Shown here piece after piece: positions 1 to 7,317 of a DNA stretch of 10,688 nt. The notes under the pieces were generated by a model. That model was given only the letters and a program-made list of their open reading frames with translations, was not told the DNA's origin and ran no database searches. The stretch covers positions 1 to 10,688 of the forward strand of contig JBGTIS010000265.1 in NCBI GenBank assembly GCA_041745535.1. Reading direction: 5' to 3'. How positions within the stretch are numbered: position 1 is the first letter of the stretch; every line of letters starts with the position of its first letter. The position numbers and the translations under genes are program-made. The DNA comes from JBGTIS01 sp041745535 (lineage in GTDB: Bacteria; Bacteroidota; Bacteroidia; Cytophagales; Cyclobacteriaceae).

Positions 1-1898
1 AAAGCCTGATCTAAAAACTCATATTCAAAAGGGAAATCCGGCAGCACTGTTTGCCAGGTTTCCTTTATTTTATCTACCTGATCGGGTTTTACACTGATCA
101 ATACATTCACCGGATGTTCCGTATTGTAAAGTAATAGCAAAGGTTCTATTTTCTTGTGTAAAGAAGCATAATGAAAATCGCGCACTACCCCCACTACTTT
201 ACTGCTTTCCGTTTCTGAAAAATGAATTTCCTGTCCAACAGGTTGTTCCCAGCCCACTTTTTTACAAAAGCTTCGTTCACCAATACCTGACCACCCTGTA
301 TTTCCGGATTAAAATCAACCCCATCGCTTAAAGGAATATGCGGCACTTTTAAATAATTTTCATCCGCATTAAGACCATAAGCTGAAATTTCATGGGTTTC
401 TCCTTTATTTTCTATTGAAAAGGTATTGATCATTAATAAAACATCGGGTCGGGCGCTCATGGAAACCCCTGTAACACTGGAATTTTGTAATATTTTATTC
501 TAGTAAAACCAGGTTTTCAGACTGAAAAAAGGAATCTGAAGAAATACCGGGTCCGGTCAGATGGGTAAAATGTTTGCCAGCCAATTGTACCAACACGATG
601 GCAGTTAGTAAGGCTACCCCTGTTACTATAAACGATTCGCTCATATATTGGAGCCAGAGCTGCTTTTGGCGGGCACCTGCCGTTTTCCGCACGCCTGCCT
701 CCACAGCTCTGCCGGAAGCTTGTGCTACCGCAAAATTAATATAATTGATACAGGCGATCATCAGGATAAAAACCGCGATGCAGGAGAAAATATAGATATA
801 AGAACGATTTCCCTTGTGTTCCGTATCGCCCATCAGGGTGTTGTTGTAATGCAGGCTGGTGAGCGGATGCAGATAATGATGTACGGTTAAATATGAAATT
901 CCCCACTCCTTCACGATACGATCATCAAATTCTTTATCGAAAGCAGAAAGCTTTTGTGCCAGCGTTTTCGAACTTTCCTGGTCGTGAAGCAGCAAATAGG
1001 TATAGCTTCCGAAGTCCATCCATTGCTCGTTATCCGCTGAATTAAATTGCCAGGAAAGCAAAGCATCGAACAGCAGATCCGAATTTTCAGGCAGGTTTTT
1101 CACCACACCCGTTACCTGGTAAGGCTGGCTATTGATGGTAAGTGATTTACCCAACAGCTGCTGATAATCGATATTAGCGAAATATTTATTAGCCATTGCT
1201 TTTGTTAATACTACCGAATGAGGATTTTTTAGCGCTTCTTCCGGATTTCCGGCCAGCATCGGGTAAGAAAATATTTTAAAAACTTCCGGATCAGCCTTGA
1301 AAAAATATCCTTCTGAAAACACTTCTCCTACAGCTGTTTTTATAATAGCCATAGTAGGAATAAACCGTGCTGCTTCCTCTACTTCAGGGTATTGTTCCTT
1401 TAAAGTTATCGCTACTCCATTAGCTGTAGGCGCTATCTGGTCTTCTGATTCGCCAGAATTAATTTGAGCGCTTACCCTGAAAATCCGGTCGGCATGCTGA
1501 TGAAAGGTATCGTAATTGAGCTCAAACCGCACATAAAAGAAAATTGCCATACAGGCAGCCAGGCCAACCGCCAAACCCATGATGTTCATCAGGGTAAATG
1601 CTTTGTGTTTGAACAAATAGCGGGAAGATAACTTCAGGTAACTGGTAAGCATATCGATTACGCTGGCTTTCGGATAATGTTCGCGGGGATGTTCAGATGA
1701 AAAGGGACAGATAAACCGAAGCACATTTACCACATAACTCAGTTTGGCCGAACTTACACTTTTTTGTGCCGCTACATCCTGAAAAGCTTCTGCCAGGTCG
1801 CCTTCAATTTCTTCGGCCAGTTCAGGATTGGTATATTTTCGCAATAAGAAAGTAGCCCAGCGAGGCGGTTGTGGAATTTTTTCCGGCGGTTTTGTCAT
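1..1898 (-). pseudogene. Broken FtsX/MacB-type ABC transporter permease, 3' end outside window
   Basis: Three coding segments in three different frames together read as one prefix-domain FtsX permease. Segment 1 (1898-495) holds the N-terminal prefix domain (residues ~10-70), TM1 (~102-124), a MacB-like periplasmic domain, TM2 (~369-393), the cytoplasmic GVRKTAGA motif and TM3, then stops after SENLVLLE. Segment 2 (up to ~500, down to 194) begins around KILQNSSVTGVSM and is the start of the second periplasmic domain. Segment 3 (from ~260 to the left edge) carries VGQEIHFSE, VVGVVRDFHYASLHKKIEPL and is still open at base 1. Between segments 1 and 2 the usual TM4, second-module linker and following helix (~100 residues) are missing. 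Between 2 and 3 a single-base shift in an A run explains the frame change. Intact members have about 800 residues and export or act on envelope substrates with an ATPase partner. It lies 30 bp downstream of the padR-like gene. I infer a decaying gene, but a sequencing or assembly error could cause part of this. Confidence 0.8.
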
Positions 1899-1928
1899 GA
1901 TCGAGATAATGAAATTGCTGAACGATGT

Positions 1929-2261
1929 TTAAATATTATTCCAGGCTATTTTCGGGATCGCTTCCCACATCTGTTTTCGTAACCGCATCGATTCCTGTAA
2001 AACCAGTTTTCCTTCAATTGTAATTATAAAAAATCGTCTTCTTTTGCCGCCTCTTTTGGTAGTAGCACCGGCCAGTTGGGATGCCAGAACCCCCTTTTTT
2101 TCTAACCGATGTAAAGCGGTGTGCAACGCGCTTAAACTAGCTTTTCTTCCGGAGCGGTCTTCAATTTCTTTTGCGATGGCATACCCGTATGCTTCTTCCT
2201 GTAAAATAGCTACCGAAAGCATTACAATTTCTTCAAACTCTCCCAGATAAGTCCCTTTCAT
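1929..2261 (-). CDS. PadR-family transcriptional regulator
   Basis: This 110-residue protein has the full short PadR layout: an N-terminal helix (LGEFEEIVMLSVAILQEEAYG), a winged helix with the recognition segment SLSALHTALHRLEKKGVL, the wing GATTKRGGKRRRFFIIT, and a short dimerisation helix at the C-terminus. Family members are small dimeric repressors that usually control a neighbouring transporter gene and their own promoter. In Bacteroidota this form is commonly followed by an FtsX permease with a matching prefix domain, as here, only 30 bp downstream on the same strand, so co-transcription is likely. The regulator is intact although its partner permease is broken. The ATG start is supported by the conserved GEFEE segment right after it; no clear Shine-Dalgarno sequence precedes it. 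The effector is not predictable from sequence. Confidence 0.93.
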   Translation of the reverse strand: MKGTYLGEFEEIVMLSVAILQEEAYGYAIAKEIEDRSGRKASLSALHTALHRLEKKGVLASQLAGATTKRGGKRRRFFIITIEGKLVLQESMRLRKQMWEAIPKIAWNNI

Positions 2262-2275
2262 ACAGAGGTTATTAT

Positions 2276-2306
2276 TTCTACAAATAGGTATTACGTAAAT
2301 GTAGAA
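2276..2306. promoter_or_regulatory. 31-bp imperfect palindrome, candidate PadR operator
   Basis: The arms TTCTACA (2276-2282) and TGTAGAA (2300-2306) are perfect inverted copies separated by 17 bases, and several inner positions also match symmetrically. The site lies 15 bases upstream of the padR start codon and overlaps the proposed -7 element and transcription start. PadR proteins typically bind dyads of TGTA/TACA character at their own promoters, so autorepression is the natural inference. Confidence 0.5.
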
Positions 2307-2328
2307 AAAATAATTATAATTTTACAAA
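2296..2328 (-). promoter_or_regulatory. Candidate Bacteroidota-type promoter of the padR-permease unit
   Basis: On the minus strand a TTTG box (2325-2328) is followed after 21 bases by TACATTTA (2296-2303). This matches the Bacteroidota primary-sigma consensus TTTG / TAnnTTTG except for the last base. Transcription would begin near 2289, giving a leader of roughly 28 bases before the padR ATG at 2261. The call rests on motif match and position only. Confidence 0.5.
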
Positions 2329-2348
2329 TGTTCCCTAATGTTATTTTT

Positions 2349-3656
2349 TTAAACGTTAATTGAAGGATATTCCCAGGGTTGCCGGTATGCTCTTTCCAGC
2401 AAGGCATTGGCTTCGCTATCACCGGGAATCATGCCTTTATCGGCATCCCAGTTCACGCTTCTGCCAAGCTGATGCGACAACATGGCCAGTAAACTCATAT
2501 TGGTAGAATGATAACCGATCTCGATATCGCAAACCGACTTTTTGCCAGCTTTGATAGAAGCCAGAAAATCGGCCCACAATTCCTTGATATTCTGCTGGTC
2601 GGGTTCATGCAGGGTGGGGTCCTGATGAATGATCTGCTCTTTTTCATTTGTCGGATAAAACGTCCAGCCATCCAGCCAACCCATGTGGAAAGTACCTTTG
2701 GTGCCATAAAAATAACAACCAATATTATGCTTCTCCGCATTGTTGGCCGCGTAAAACCGGTGTTCCCAAACCGCTGTAAAGGAATCAAACTCATAGTTCA
2801 CCACCTGCGTATCGGGTGCGGTGGTATTGTCTTTTCTGATATGCCGGGCGGCAAAGGAATGCACACTTTTAGGCGCTTTTTCTTCCGTCCACCACAGGAT
2901 CTGATCCAGCCAGTGAATGCCCCAGTCGCCGATTTGTCCATTGGCAAAGTTTAAAAACTGCCGGAATCCTTTCGGATGAATTTTCTCATTAAAAGGCACT
3001 AATGGGGCTGGTCCGCACCACATATCCCAGTTAAGCTCCTTCGGTGGTTCTGAGTCGGGCGTAACCTCACCGGCGCCACCGCCATAGTGTACAAAAGCCC
3101 GGACCATGCCGATATCTCCGGCTTTTCCCGATTTCAGAAACTCCATACCTGAAATGTTATGCGGAGAAACCCGGCGATGGGTACCCACCTGCATAACCCG
3201 ATCGTTCCGGCGGGCAGCGCTTACCATGGCTTTTCCTTCGTTAATAGTATGGCTAATGGGTTTTTCCACATACACGTGGGCGCCTGCTTCGGCAGCGGCA
3301 ATCGCAATGAGCGGATGCCAGTGGTCGGGTGTGGCTACAATCACGATTTCGGGTTTTTCCTGGCTAATCAATTCCCGAAAATCTTCATACACTTTAGGCT
3401 CATCGCTGGTGAGTTTACTCAGCTTTTGTTTGGCATCGGCAATCTGTCGCTTGTCTACATCGCAAATAGCCACCAGTTTAGATTCGCCTGCCTGCAGGGC
3501 GGTGGTAAGAATGTTCATGCCCCACCAGCCGCTTCCGATCAGGGCGGTAGTATATTTTTTAGTTTGAGAAAGCCCAATAATAGGCAAAGCAGAATAAGCC
3601 ACACTGGCTGCTGTGGTTGTTTTGATAAATTTTCTTCGGTCCAATAAATGCTGCAT
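2349..3656 (-). CDS. Gfo/Idh/MocA family oxidoreductase with Tat-type signal
   Basis: This is a 435-residue predicted NAD(P)-dependent sugar or polyol dehydrogenase-like protein. The N-terminus carries RRKFIK (residues 7-12) followed by a short apolar stretch ending near GLSQTKK, a twin-arginine export signal of the kind common on Bacteroidota members of this family. The Rossmann domain has GSGWWG (41-46), an acidic CDVDKR after strand 2, VIVATPDHWH and the family's EKP (131-133). The C-terminal half has the GDWGIHWLD segment (243-251) typical of the substrate side, and the protein ends with RAYRQPWEYPSI. Length is normal for secreted members (420-450). The substrate cannot be read from the sequence; related proteins act on inositols, sugars or, in one group, hydrolyse glycosides with NAD. 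It stands alone, followed by the padR promoter region. Confidence 0.9.
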   Translation of the reverse strand: MQHLLDRRKFIKTTTAASVAYSALPIIGLSQTKKYTTALIGSGWWGMNILTTALQAGESKLVAICDVDKRQIADAKQKLSKLTSDEPKVYEDFRELISQEKPEIVIVATPDHWHPLIAIAAAEAGAHVYVEKPISHTINEGKAMVSAARRNDRVMQVGTHRRVSPHNISGMEFLKSGKAGDIGMVRAFVHYGGGAGEVTPDSEPPKELNWDMWCGPAPLVPFNEKIHPKGFRQFLNFANGQIGDWGIHWLDQILWWTEEKAPKSVHSFAARHIRKDNTTAPDTQVVNYEFDSFTAVWEHRFYAANNAEKHNIGCYFYGTKGTFHMGWLDGWTFYPTNEKEQIIHQDPTLHEPDQQNIKELWADFLASIKAGKKSVCDIEIGYHSTNMSLLAMLSHQLGRSVNWDADKGMIPGDSEANALLERAYRQPWEYPSINV

Positions 3657-3843
3657 GGAAATAGAATTAAGTAGTTGTATGGGTTATTTAATTAAATTTT
3701 TAAGTTCGCGATAATTCAAAAATAAGTTAAGAATTTATAAATCCCACAGTAAAATTTTTTACTTTCATATATAAATAAAAGGGAATTAAACATCTGCCTA
3801 TAGAATTCTGTTCTAAAGATAAACCAACCTAAAACGAAACACT
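3657..3843. other. AT-rich divergent intergenic region
   Basis: These 187 bases separate the minus-strand oxidoreductase from the plus-strand lipoprotein gene and must hold promoters for both. No convincing TTTG / TAnnTTTG pair could be assigned. TACTTTCA near 3761 is the nearest match on the plus strand, but it has no clear upstream box. No RNA gene or long repeat was seen. Confidence 0.5.
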
Positions 3844-4224
3844 ATGAAAATCAAGTCCAATTTCGCTAATGTTATCGCAATTTTTTGCCTGATCAGTTTG
3901 CTGGCCTGCAACCCGGTAGACGAATCTAAAATTTCGGAGCCCTCCGATTACCAGATCAAAGCCATAAATCTGGGCGTAACCAAAGGCATCAGAACCACCA
4001 ACATGGCTGCCCAGAAATATGAAAGTAATTATACCCTGGTGGGCGCCAGCCTGAAGTTGCAGGATGGAGATGAGAAAATAGGGGTATGGATTTTTGATAA
4101 CAACGATTCTACCTTTATCAAAGCGGTAGACGAAGAAGCTGAAGAATATTCTATGTTTCCAAAACTCGATGAGTTTGAAGTAAAAAGCGAGGCAAGAAAT
4201 GTTAAAAACTATCTGAAAAAATAA
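3844..4224 (+). CDS. Small putative lipoprotein of unknown function
   Basis: This 126-residue protein has a lipoprotein signal: a basic start (MKIK), an apolar stretch, and the lipobox LLAC with the lipidated cysteine at residue 22, followed by NPVDES. The acidic-polar residues after the Cys are compatible with outer-membrane sorting in Bacteroidota. The mature part (~100 residues) alternates short beta-like segments (YTLVGASLKLQ, KIGVWIFDNND, TFIKAVDEEAEEY) and ends in a lysine-rich tail. I do not recognise the family. It is transcribed alone: the gene before it is divergent and a strong terminator follows 32 bases after its stop. Confidence 0.8.
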   Translation: MKIKSNFANVIAIFCLISLLACNPVDESKISEPSDYQIKAINLGVTKGIRTTNMAAQKYESNYTLVGASLKLQDGDEKIGVWIFDNNDSTFIKAVDEEAEEYSMFPKLDEFEVKSEARNVKNYLKK

Positions 4225-4255
4225 ATTTTCCAGTATTATCTAAACGCGACATGTC

Positions 4256-4297
4256 CGGAAAGAACTTTAACCCGTTAATATTCTTTCCGAATTTTTT
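4256..4297 (+). terminator. Rho-independent terminator after the lipoprotein gene
   Basis: CGGAAAGAA (4256-4264) pairs perfectly with TTCTTTCCG (4281-4289). Inside it TTAA (4267-4270) can pair with TTAA (4275-4278) around a CCCG loop. Six T residues follow at 4292-4297. It separates the lipoprotein gene from the rpsP promoter. Confidence 0.8.
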
Positions 4298-4409
4298 AAT
4301 CATCTGTTTTATCCAGCCCCTCATTCATAACCCTAACAGAAAATTTTTGAGCAGGTTCTCATTTCTCTAAATCGTTGTAGAAAAATGATGAATTGTCAAT
4401 TAAAACATC

Positions 4410-4417
4410 TATTTTTG
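4410..4417 (+). promoter_or_regulatory. Candidate -7 element of the rpsP-rimM promoter
   Basis: TATTTTTG fits the Bacteroidota TAnnTTTG consensus exactly. It sits about 75 bases before the rpsP start and downstream of the previous gene's terminator. The -33 box is poor: the nearest TTG (4393-4395) is only 14 bases upstream, shorter than usual. Transcription would begin near 4423. Confidence 0.5.
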
Positions 4418-4426
4418 CAGTCCTTT

Positions 4427-4467
4427 ACGGAAAACCCGTTCAGGAAGCAAAGATGGACGTGTTCCAT
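4427..4467 (+). promoter_or_regulatory. Possible structured leader of rpsP
   Basis: The inferred untranslated leader of about 70 bases can form two small perfect hairpins: ACGG/CCGT (4427-4430 with 4436-4439) and ATGGA/TCCAT (4453-4457 with 4463-4467, five-base loop). Ribosomal protein genes are often autoregulated through such leaders, but these stems are short and could be chance. Confidence 0.25.
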
Positions 4468-4493
4468 GCATGTATGTTTAACTAAAAATTATT

Positions 4494-5450
4494 ATGGCAG
4501 TAAAAATCAGATTAGCGCGTCGAGGACGCAAAAAACTGGCATTGTTTGATGTAATCATAGCCGACGCCAGAGCACCACGAGATGGTCGCTTTATTGAAAA
4601 ACTCGGGACGTACAATCCCAACACCAATCCGGCCACTATTAAGTTAAATGACGACCGGGCCTTTCATTGGGTAATGAACGGAGCACAGCCTACCGATACG
4701 GTAAGGGCCATGCTTTCGTACCGGGGTATTATGCTGAAAAAACACCTTCAGATTGGGGTGAACAAAGGCGCTATTACCCAGGAAGAAGCCGACAAACGCT
4801 TCGACGATTGGGTGAAAAACAAAGAAGAAAAAGTTACCCAGAAAGTAGAAACGCTGGAAAAATCGAAAGCTGACCTGAAACGGGAAAGAAAAGCAGCAGA
4901 GACTAAAATTAAGGAAGCCAGAACGCAGGCTCGTCTAGAAAAACAAAAAGAACTGGAAGGCAGTGCCATAGCAGCAGCCAGAGAAGCCGCCGGCGAAGAA
5001 GCGGAAGAAGAAACCGCGGAAGCAGCGACTACGCCAGAAGCAGAAACCAAACAGGAAGCCGCTCCGGCTAAAGAAGAGCCTAAGGCAGAAACTAAGCAGG
5101 AAGCGGCTCCGGCTGCGGAAGAAAAGGCAGAGGCCAAAGCCGTATCCACGGAGGTAGAGGAAACTGCTCCGGCTAAAGAAGAGGCAAAAGCAGAAACTAA
5201 ACAGGAAACTGAAGCCGCTCCGGCTAAGGAAGAGCAGGCGCCAAAGACAGCCGCAAGCCAGGAAGATATCAAAGCAGCCTCTGAAGCTGTAGCGAAAGCT
5301 GCCGCTGGCGAAGAAACTGTAGCGGAAACAGGAAAGCAGGCGGAAGCGGAAACGAAAGCGGAAGGAAAAGCCGAGGAGAAAGCAGAAGCCGAAAAGCCTG
5401 CCAAAGAAGATAAAGAAGAAAGTGCTTCTGACAAAAAAGAAAAAAAATAA
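4494..5450 (+). CDS. rpsP: 30S ribosomal protein S16 with long acidic/lysine-rich C-terminal extension
   Basis: Residues 1 to ~82 are a clear S16 core: MAVKIRLARRGRKK at the start, DARAPRDGRFIEKLGTYNP (24-42), and the segment AQPTDTVRAMLSYRGIM (64-80). S16 binds 16S rRNA and is needed for 30S assembly. A helical segment common in Bacteroidota follows (~85-115, with EEADKRFDDWVKNK), then a charged probable coiled coil (~110-155). After that come ~160 residues made almost only of Ala, Glu, Lys, Thr, Pro and Gln with repeated words ETKQEAAPAKEE. S16 is 75-90 residues in most bacteria and longer in Bacteroidota, so 318 residues is unusually long. The tail is probably disordered and exposed on the ribosome surface. 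ATG follows an AT-rich leader without a Shine-Dalgarno match. rimM starts 12 bases after the stop, so the two are almost certainly one operon. Confidence 0.97.
   Translation: MAVKIRLARRGRKKLALFDVIIADARAPRDGRFIEKLGTYNPNTNPATIKLNDDRAFHWVMNGAQPTDTVRAMLSYRGIMLKKHLQIGVNKGAITQEEADKRFDDWVKNKEEKVTQKVETLEKSKADLKRERKAAETKIKEARTQARLEKQKELEGSAIAAAREAAGEEAEEETAEAATTPEAETKQEAAPAKEEPKAETKQEAAPAAEEKAEAKAVSTEVEETAPAKEEAKAETKQETEAAPAKEEQAPKTAASQEDIKAASEAVAKAAAGEETVAETGKQAEAETKAEGKAEEKAEAEKPAKEDKEESASDKKEKK
5040..5233 (+). repeat. Imperfect in-frame minisatellite inside the rpsP tail
   Basis: Units reading GCAGAAACYAARCAGGAAGC followed by a GCTCCGGCTAAAGAAGAG-like half recur near 5040, 5084 and 5190, and a half unit lies at 5165-5183. 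They encode the repeated peptide AETKQEAAPAKEE. Copies differ mostly at third positions, and one carries an inserted codon pair, so the array has diverged under coding constraint. Such arrays can change length by slippage. Confidence 0.75.
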
Positions 5451-5462
5451 GCTGATTTTCAA

Positions 5463-5996
5463 ATGAGAGTTGATGATGGCTATCAACTAGGTTATATCAG
5501 TAAAACCCACGGGTTACAAGGAGAAGTCAATATCTATCTGGATGTTGATTTCCCTGAAAATTATCAGAATCTGGAATCAGTATTTGTGGCATTCAAAGAA
5601 TCGCCGCAAACGCTGATTCCTTTTTTTATAGAAGCTTTTTCCCTTTCCGGCAACCGGGCTATTGTTAAATTTGAGGATGTGGATTCGCTGGAAGCAGCCG
5701 AAAGATTTAAAGAGGCCCAGTTGTATTTGCCGCTTGCCTTGCTGCCGAAGTTGCCCAAAGGCCAGTTTTACTTTCACGATATCATTGGCTTTACGGTAAT
5801 AGATCAAAATCTGGGAACTTTAGGAGCAGTAACCGATGTGTATGCCTTACCCGCGCAGGACATGATCGCCATGCAATACCAAGCAAAAGAAATCCTTATT
5901 CCGATGAGTGATGACATTGTGCTGTCGGCAGATATGGAAAAGCAAGAATTACAGGTGAACCTGCCTGAAGGTTTACTGGATGTGTATCTGGATTAA
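5463..5996 (+). CDS. rimM: Ribosome maturation factor RimM
   Basis: This 177-residue protein is a normal-length RimM, the 16S rRNA processing factor that binds S19 in the 30S head during late assembly. The N-terminal beta-barrel domain begins with QLGYISKTHGLQGEVNIYL (residues 8-26), matching the family's GxIxKxHGLxGE signature. The C-terminal PRC-barrel begins near LPKGQFYFHDIIGFTVID and ends with the typical EILIPMSDDIV and LPEGLLDVYLD segments. It follows rpsP after 12 bases with no promoter or terminator between. trmD and rplS, which complete this operon in many bacteria, do not follow; the next gene is on the opposite strand. Confidence 0.96.
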   Translation: MRVDDGYQLGYISKTHGLQGEVNIYLDVDFPENYQNLESVFVAFKESPQTLIPFFIEAFSLSGNRAIVKFEDVDSLEAAERFKEAQLYLPLALLPKLPKGQFYFHDIIGFTVIDQNLGTLGAVTDVYALPAQDMIAMQYQAKEILIPMSDDIVLSADMEKQELQVNLPEGLLDVYLD

Positions 5997-6017
5997 TTTA
6001 TCTGATGGTGTTATAAA

Positions 6018-6060
6018 AGTACACTGAAGCCTTAAAAACCTTTTCAGTACTGTTACTTTT
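6018..6060. terminator. Possible bidirectional terminator between rimM and the membrane-protein gene
   Basis: ACTGAA (6023-6028) pairs with TTCAGT (6043-6048), extendable outward as AGTAC/GTACT with a two-base bulge. A short T run follows at 6057-6061 on the plus strand, and an A-rich flank at 6014-6018 would give T residues in the other direction. It lies exactly between two convergent stop codons. The stem is only moderately stable. Confidence 0.4.
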
Positions 6061-6490
6061 TAATGAATCCATATACCCGGGCAGCCCTGATTACCATTAC
6101 AATAAAAGGCAATATCCAGATCAAATCGTTCATAATCAGGTGAAAGTAGAATTGTTTGGTGACCCGCATGTCCATAATGTAAGCATAAAACCACACGGCT
6201 CCCACCGCCTTGGACAGCATGCCCAATACAATCAGATACCAGAGTTTTTTAGGATATATGGCAATCAGCACATACAGCACGCCGAAAATCATTACGCCCA
6301 GCCCTTGCCAGATAATGATAGAAACAGCCGGGCTTTCCAACCGCGTTACCCACTGGTAGAATGCATTGGGGAAATTATAGATAAAAAAGCCCCAGGCCAG
6401 GTTATAAATACCGGCAATAAGTAACAATCCGCGCATCCAGGGTTCAAAGCGTAAAGGTTCTTCCTGGGTAGGGGTTAATTTTTGGTTCAT
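6053..6490 (-). CDS. Small four-helix membrane protein of unknown function
   Basis: From the ATG at 6490 this is 145 residues; a TTG one codon upstream is the less likely start. Four hydrophobic segments are visible: MRGLLLIAGIYNLAWGFFIY, VSIIIWQGLGVMIFGVLYVL, LWYLIVLGMLSKAVGAVWFY and FHLIMNDLIWILPFIVMVIR. The short N-terminus (NQKLTPTQEEP) is polar and the tail ends VYGFIKK. No catalytic motif is recognised; the size and helix count resemble small DoxX-like or related integral membrane families, but I cannot place it. It follows the methyltransferase gene by 72 bases on the same strand and may be the last gene of the type III PKS unit. A role in that pathway is inference from position alone. 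Confidence 0.8.
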   Translation of the reverse strand: MNQKLTPTQEEPLRFEPWMRGLLLIAGIYNLAWGFFIYNFPNAFYQWVTRLESPAVSIIIWQGLGVMIFGVLYVLIAIYPKKLWYLIVLGMLSKAVGAVWFYAYIMDMRVTKQFYFHLIMNDLIWILPFIVMVIRAARVYGFIKK

Positions 6491-6562
6491 CAAAAAGTAG
6501 GGTCAGCCAATAAGCCGGGAAATTAAAGCATTATTGTGGTTTCTCATAAGATAAACTGATAT

Positions 6563-7273
6563 TCAGGTACTGGCAATAACCTGCCAGCGAAACGCCCACA
6601 TCCAGCGAATGCTGAAGCGGCTTACGCCGGCCTGTTGTAACAAACTTTCCAATTCCTGTCGGGTAAAAGCACGCAGCACCGAAACCGGGGCATCGTTGCG
6701 TACCATTACCGATCGCGAAAACCAGGAAGTGAGCAATTTAATAGAATAATAGGCCAGCCAGTGGCGATGAATGTCGTTGATAATAAAACCCAGCCTGCTT
6801 TTGCTTTTCATAATACTGAACAGTCTTACCAGTTCTTCATCCGTAAAATGATGGGTAAATAAACTACATTGCATAATATCGAACTCCAGCGTTTGAAATG
6901 CTTCTGAGAAAATATTAACCGACTGATAATTAATTTCCGGAAAAGCGCTGGTATTATTCCTGGCATATTCAACAATATTCGGATTGGCATCGATGCCGGT
7001 TAATCGCAAAGGAATGTTATGCTTTCTGCCCCATTTGGCCATCAGCATCAGCATATCGCCGCCACCACAACCCAGGTCGGCAATTTTTACCGGTTGGTTT
7101 GGCCTGCCCTGCTGTTTGATAATTTTTTTCAGGCCATTGATGGTTACATAATTCCCGCCCAGGCGGTGATTAATCACCTCCAGTTCCCGCAGGGTTTGGT
7201 CCATCGCGGTGCCGCTCCCTTCAAAATCGTCCATCAGTTCCTTTTCGTACGAGCGATGTGTAAAAACTGGCAT
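6563..7273 (-). CDS. Class I SAM-dependent methyltransferase
   Basis: This 236-residue protein has a Rossmann-type methyltransferase fold. Motif I is IADLGCGGGD (residues 64-73), which binds SAM. The acidic motif II GIDANP (93-98) should hold the ribose hydroxyls through Asp95. Later come FDIMQCSLFTHHFTDEEL and a helical C-terminal part with VLRAFTRQELESLLQQAG. The N-terminal segment (ELMDDFEGSGTAMDQTLREL) and overall size resemble the UbiE/UbiG-like methyltransferases that accompany type III PKS genes in Bacteroidota. It lies 124 bases downstream of the PKS gene on the same strand. The likely job is O- or C-methylation of the polyketide product; the position methylated cannot be predicted. 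Confidence 0.88.
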   Translation of the reverse strand: MPVFTHRSYEKELMDDFEGSGTAMDQTLRELEVINHRLGGNYVTINGLKKIIKQQGRPNQPVKIADLGCGGGDMLMLMAKWGRKHNIPLRLTGIDANPNIVEYARNNTSAFPEINYQSVNIFSEAFQTLEFDIMQCSLFTHHFTDEELVRLFSIMKSKSRLGFIINDIHRHWLAYYSIKLLTSWFSRSVMVRNDAPVSVLRAFTRQELESLLQQAGVSRFSIRWMWAFRWQVIAST

Positions 7274-7317
7274 TTTGGTAGCGTTCGGATAATTTTACTA
7301 GAAATTTTAAAAATTAT

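Noticed and set aside
2508..3647. Plus-strand open frames opposite the oxidoreductase gene
   Set aside because: The minus-strand frame has all family motifs; the opposite frames have no recognisable domains or start contexts.
2349..3656. Specific assignment as an NAD-dependent glycoside hydrolase (GH109-type)
   Set aside because: The Tat signal and family motifs are shared by many secreted Gfo/Idh/MocA proteins; substrate-specific residues cannot be judged without an alignment.
4748..5486. Long minus-strand open frames rich in Ser/Ala or Phe/Arg opposite rpsP
   Set aside because: They are antisense images of the repetitive Ala/Glu/Lys coding sequence, with low-complexity composition and no homology-like motifs.
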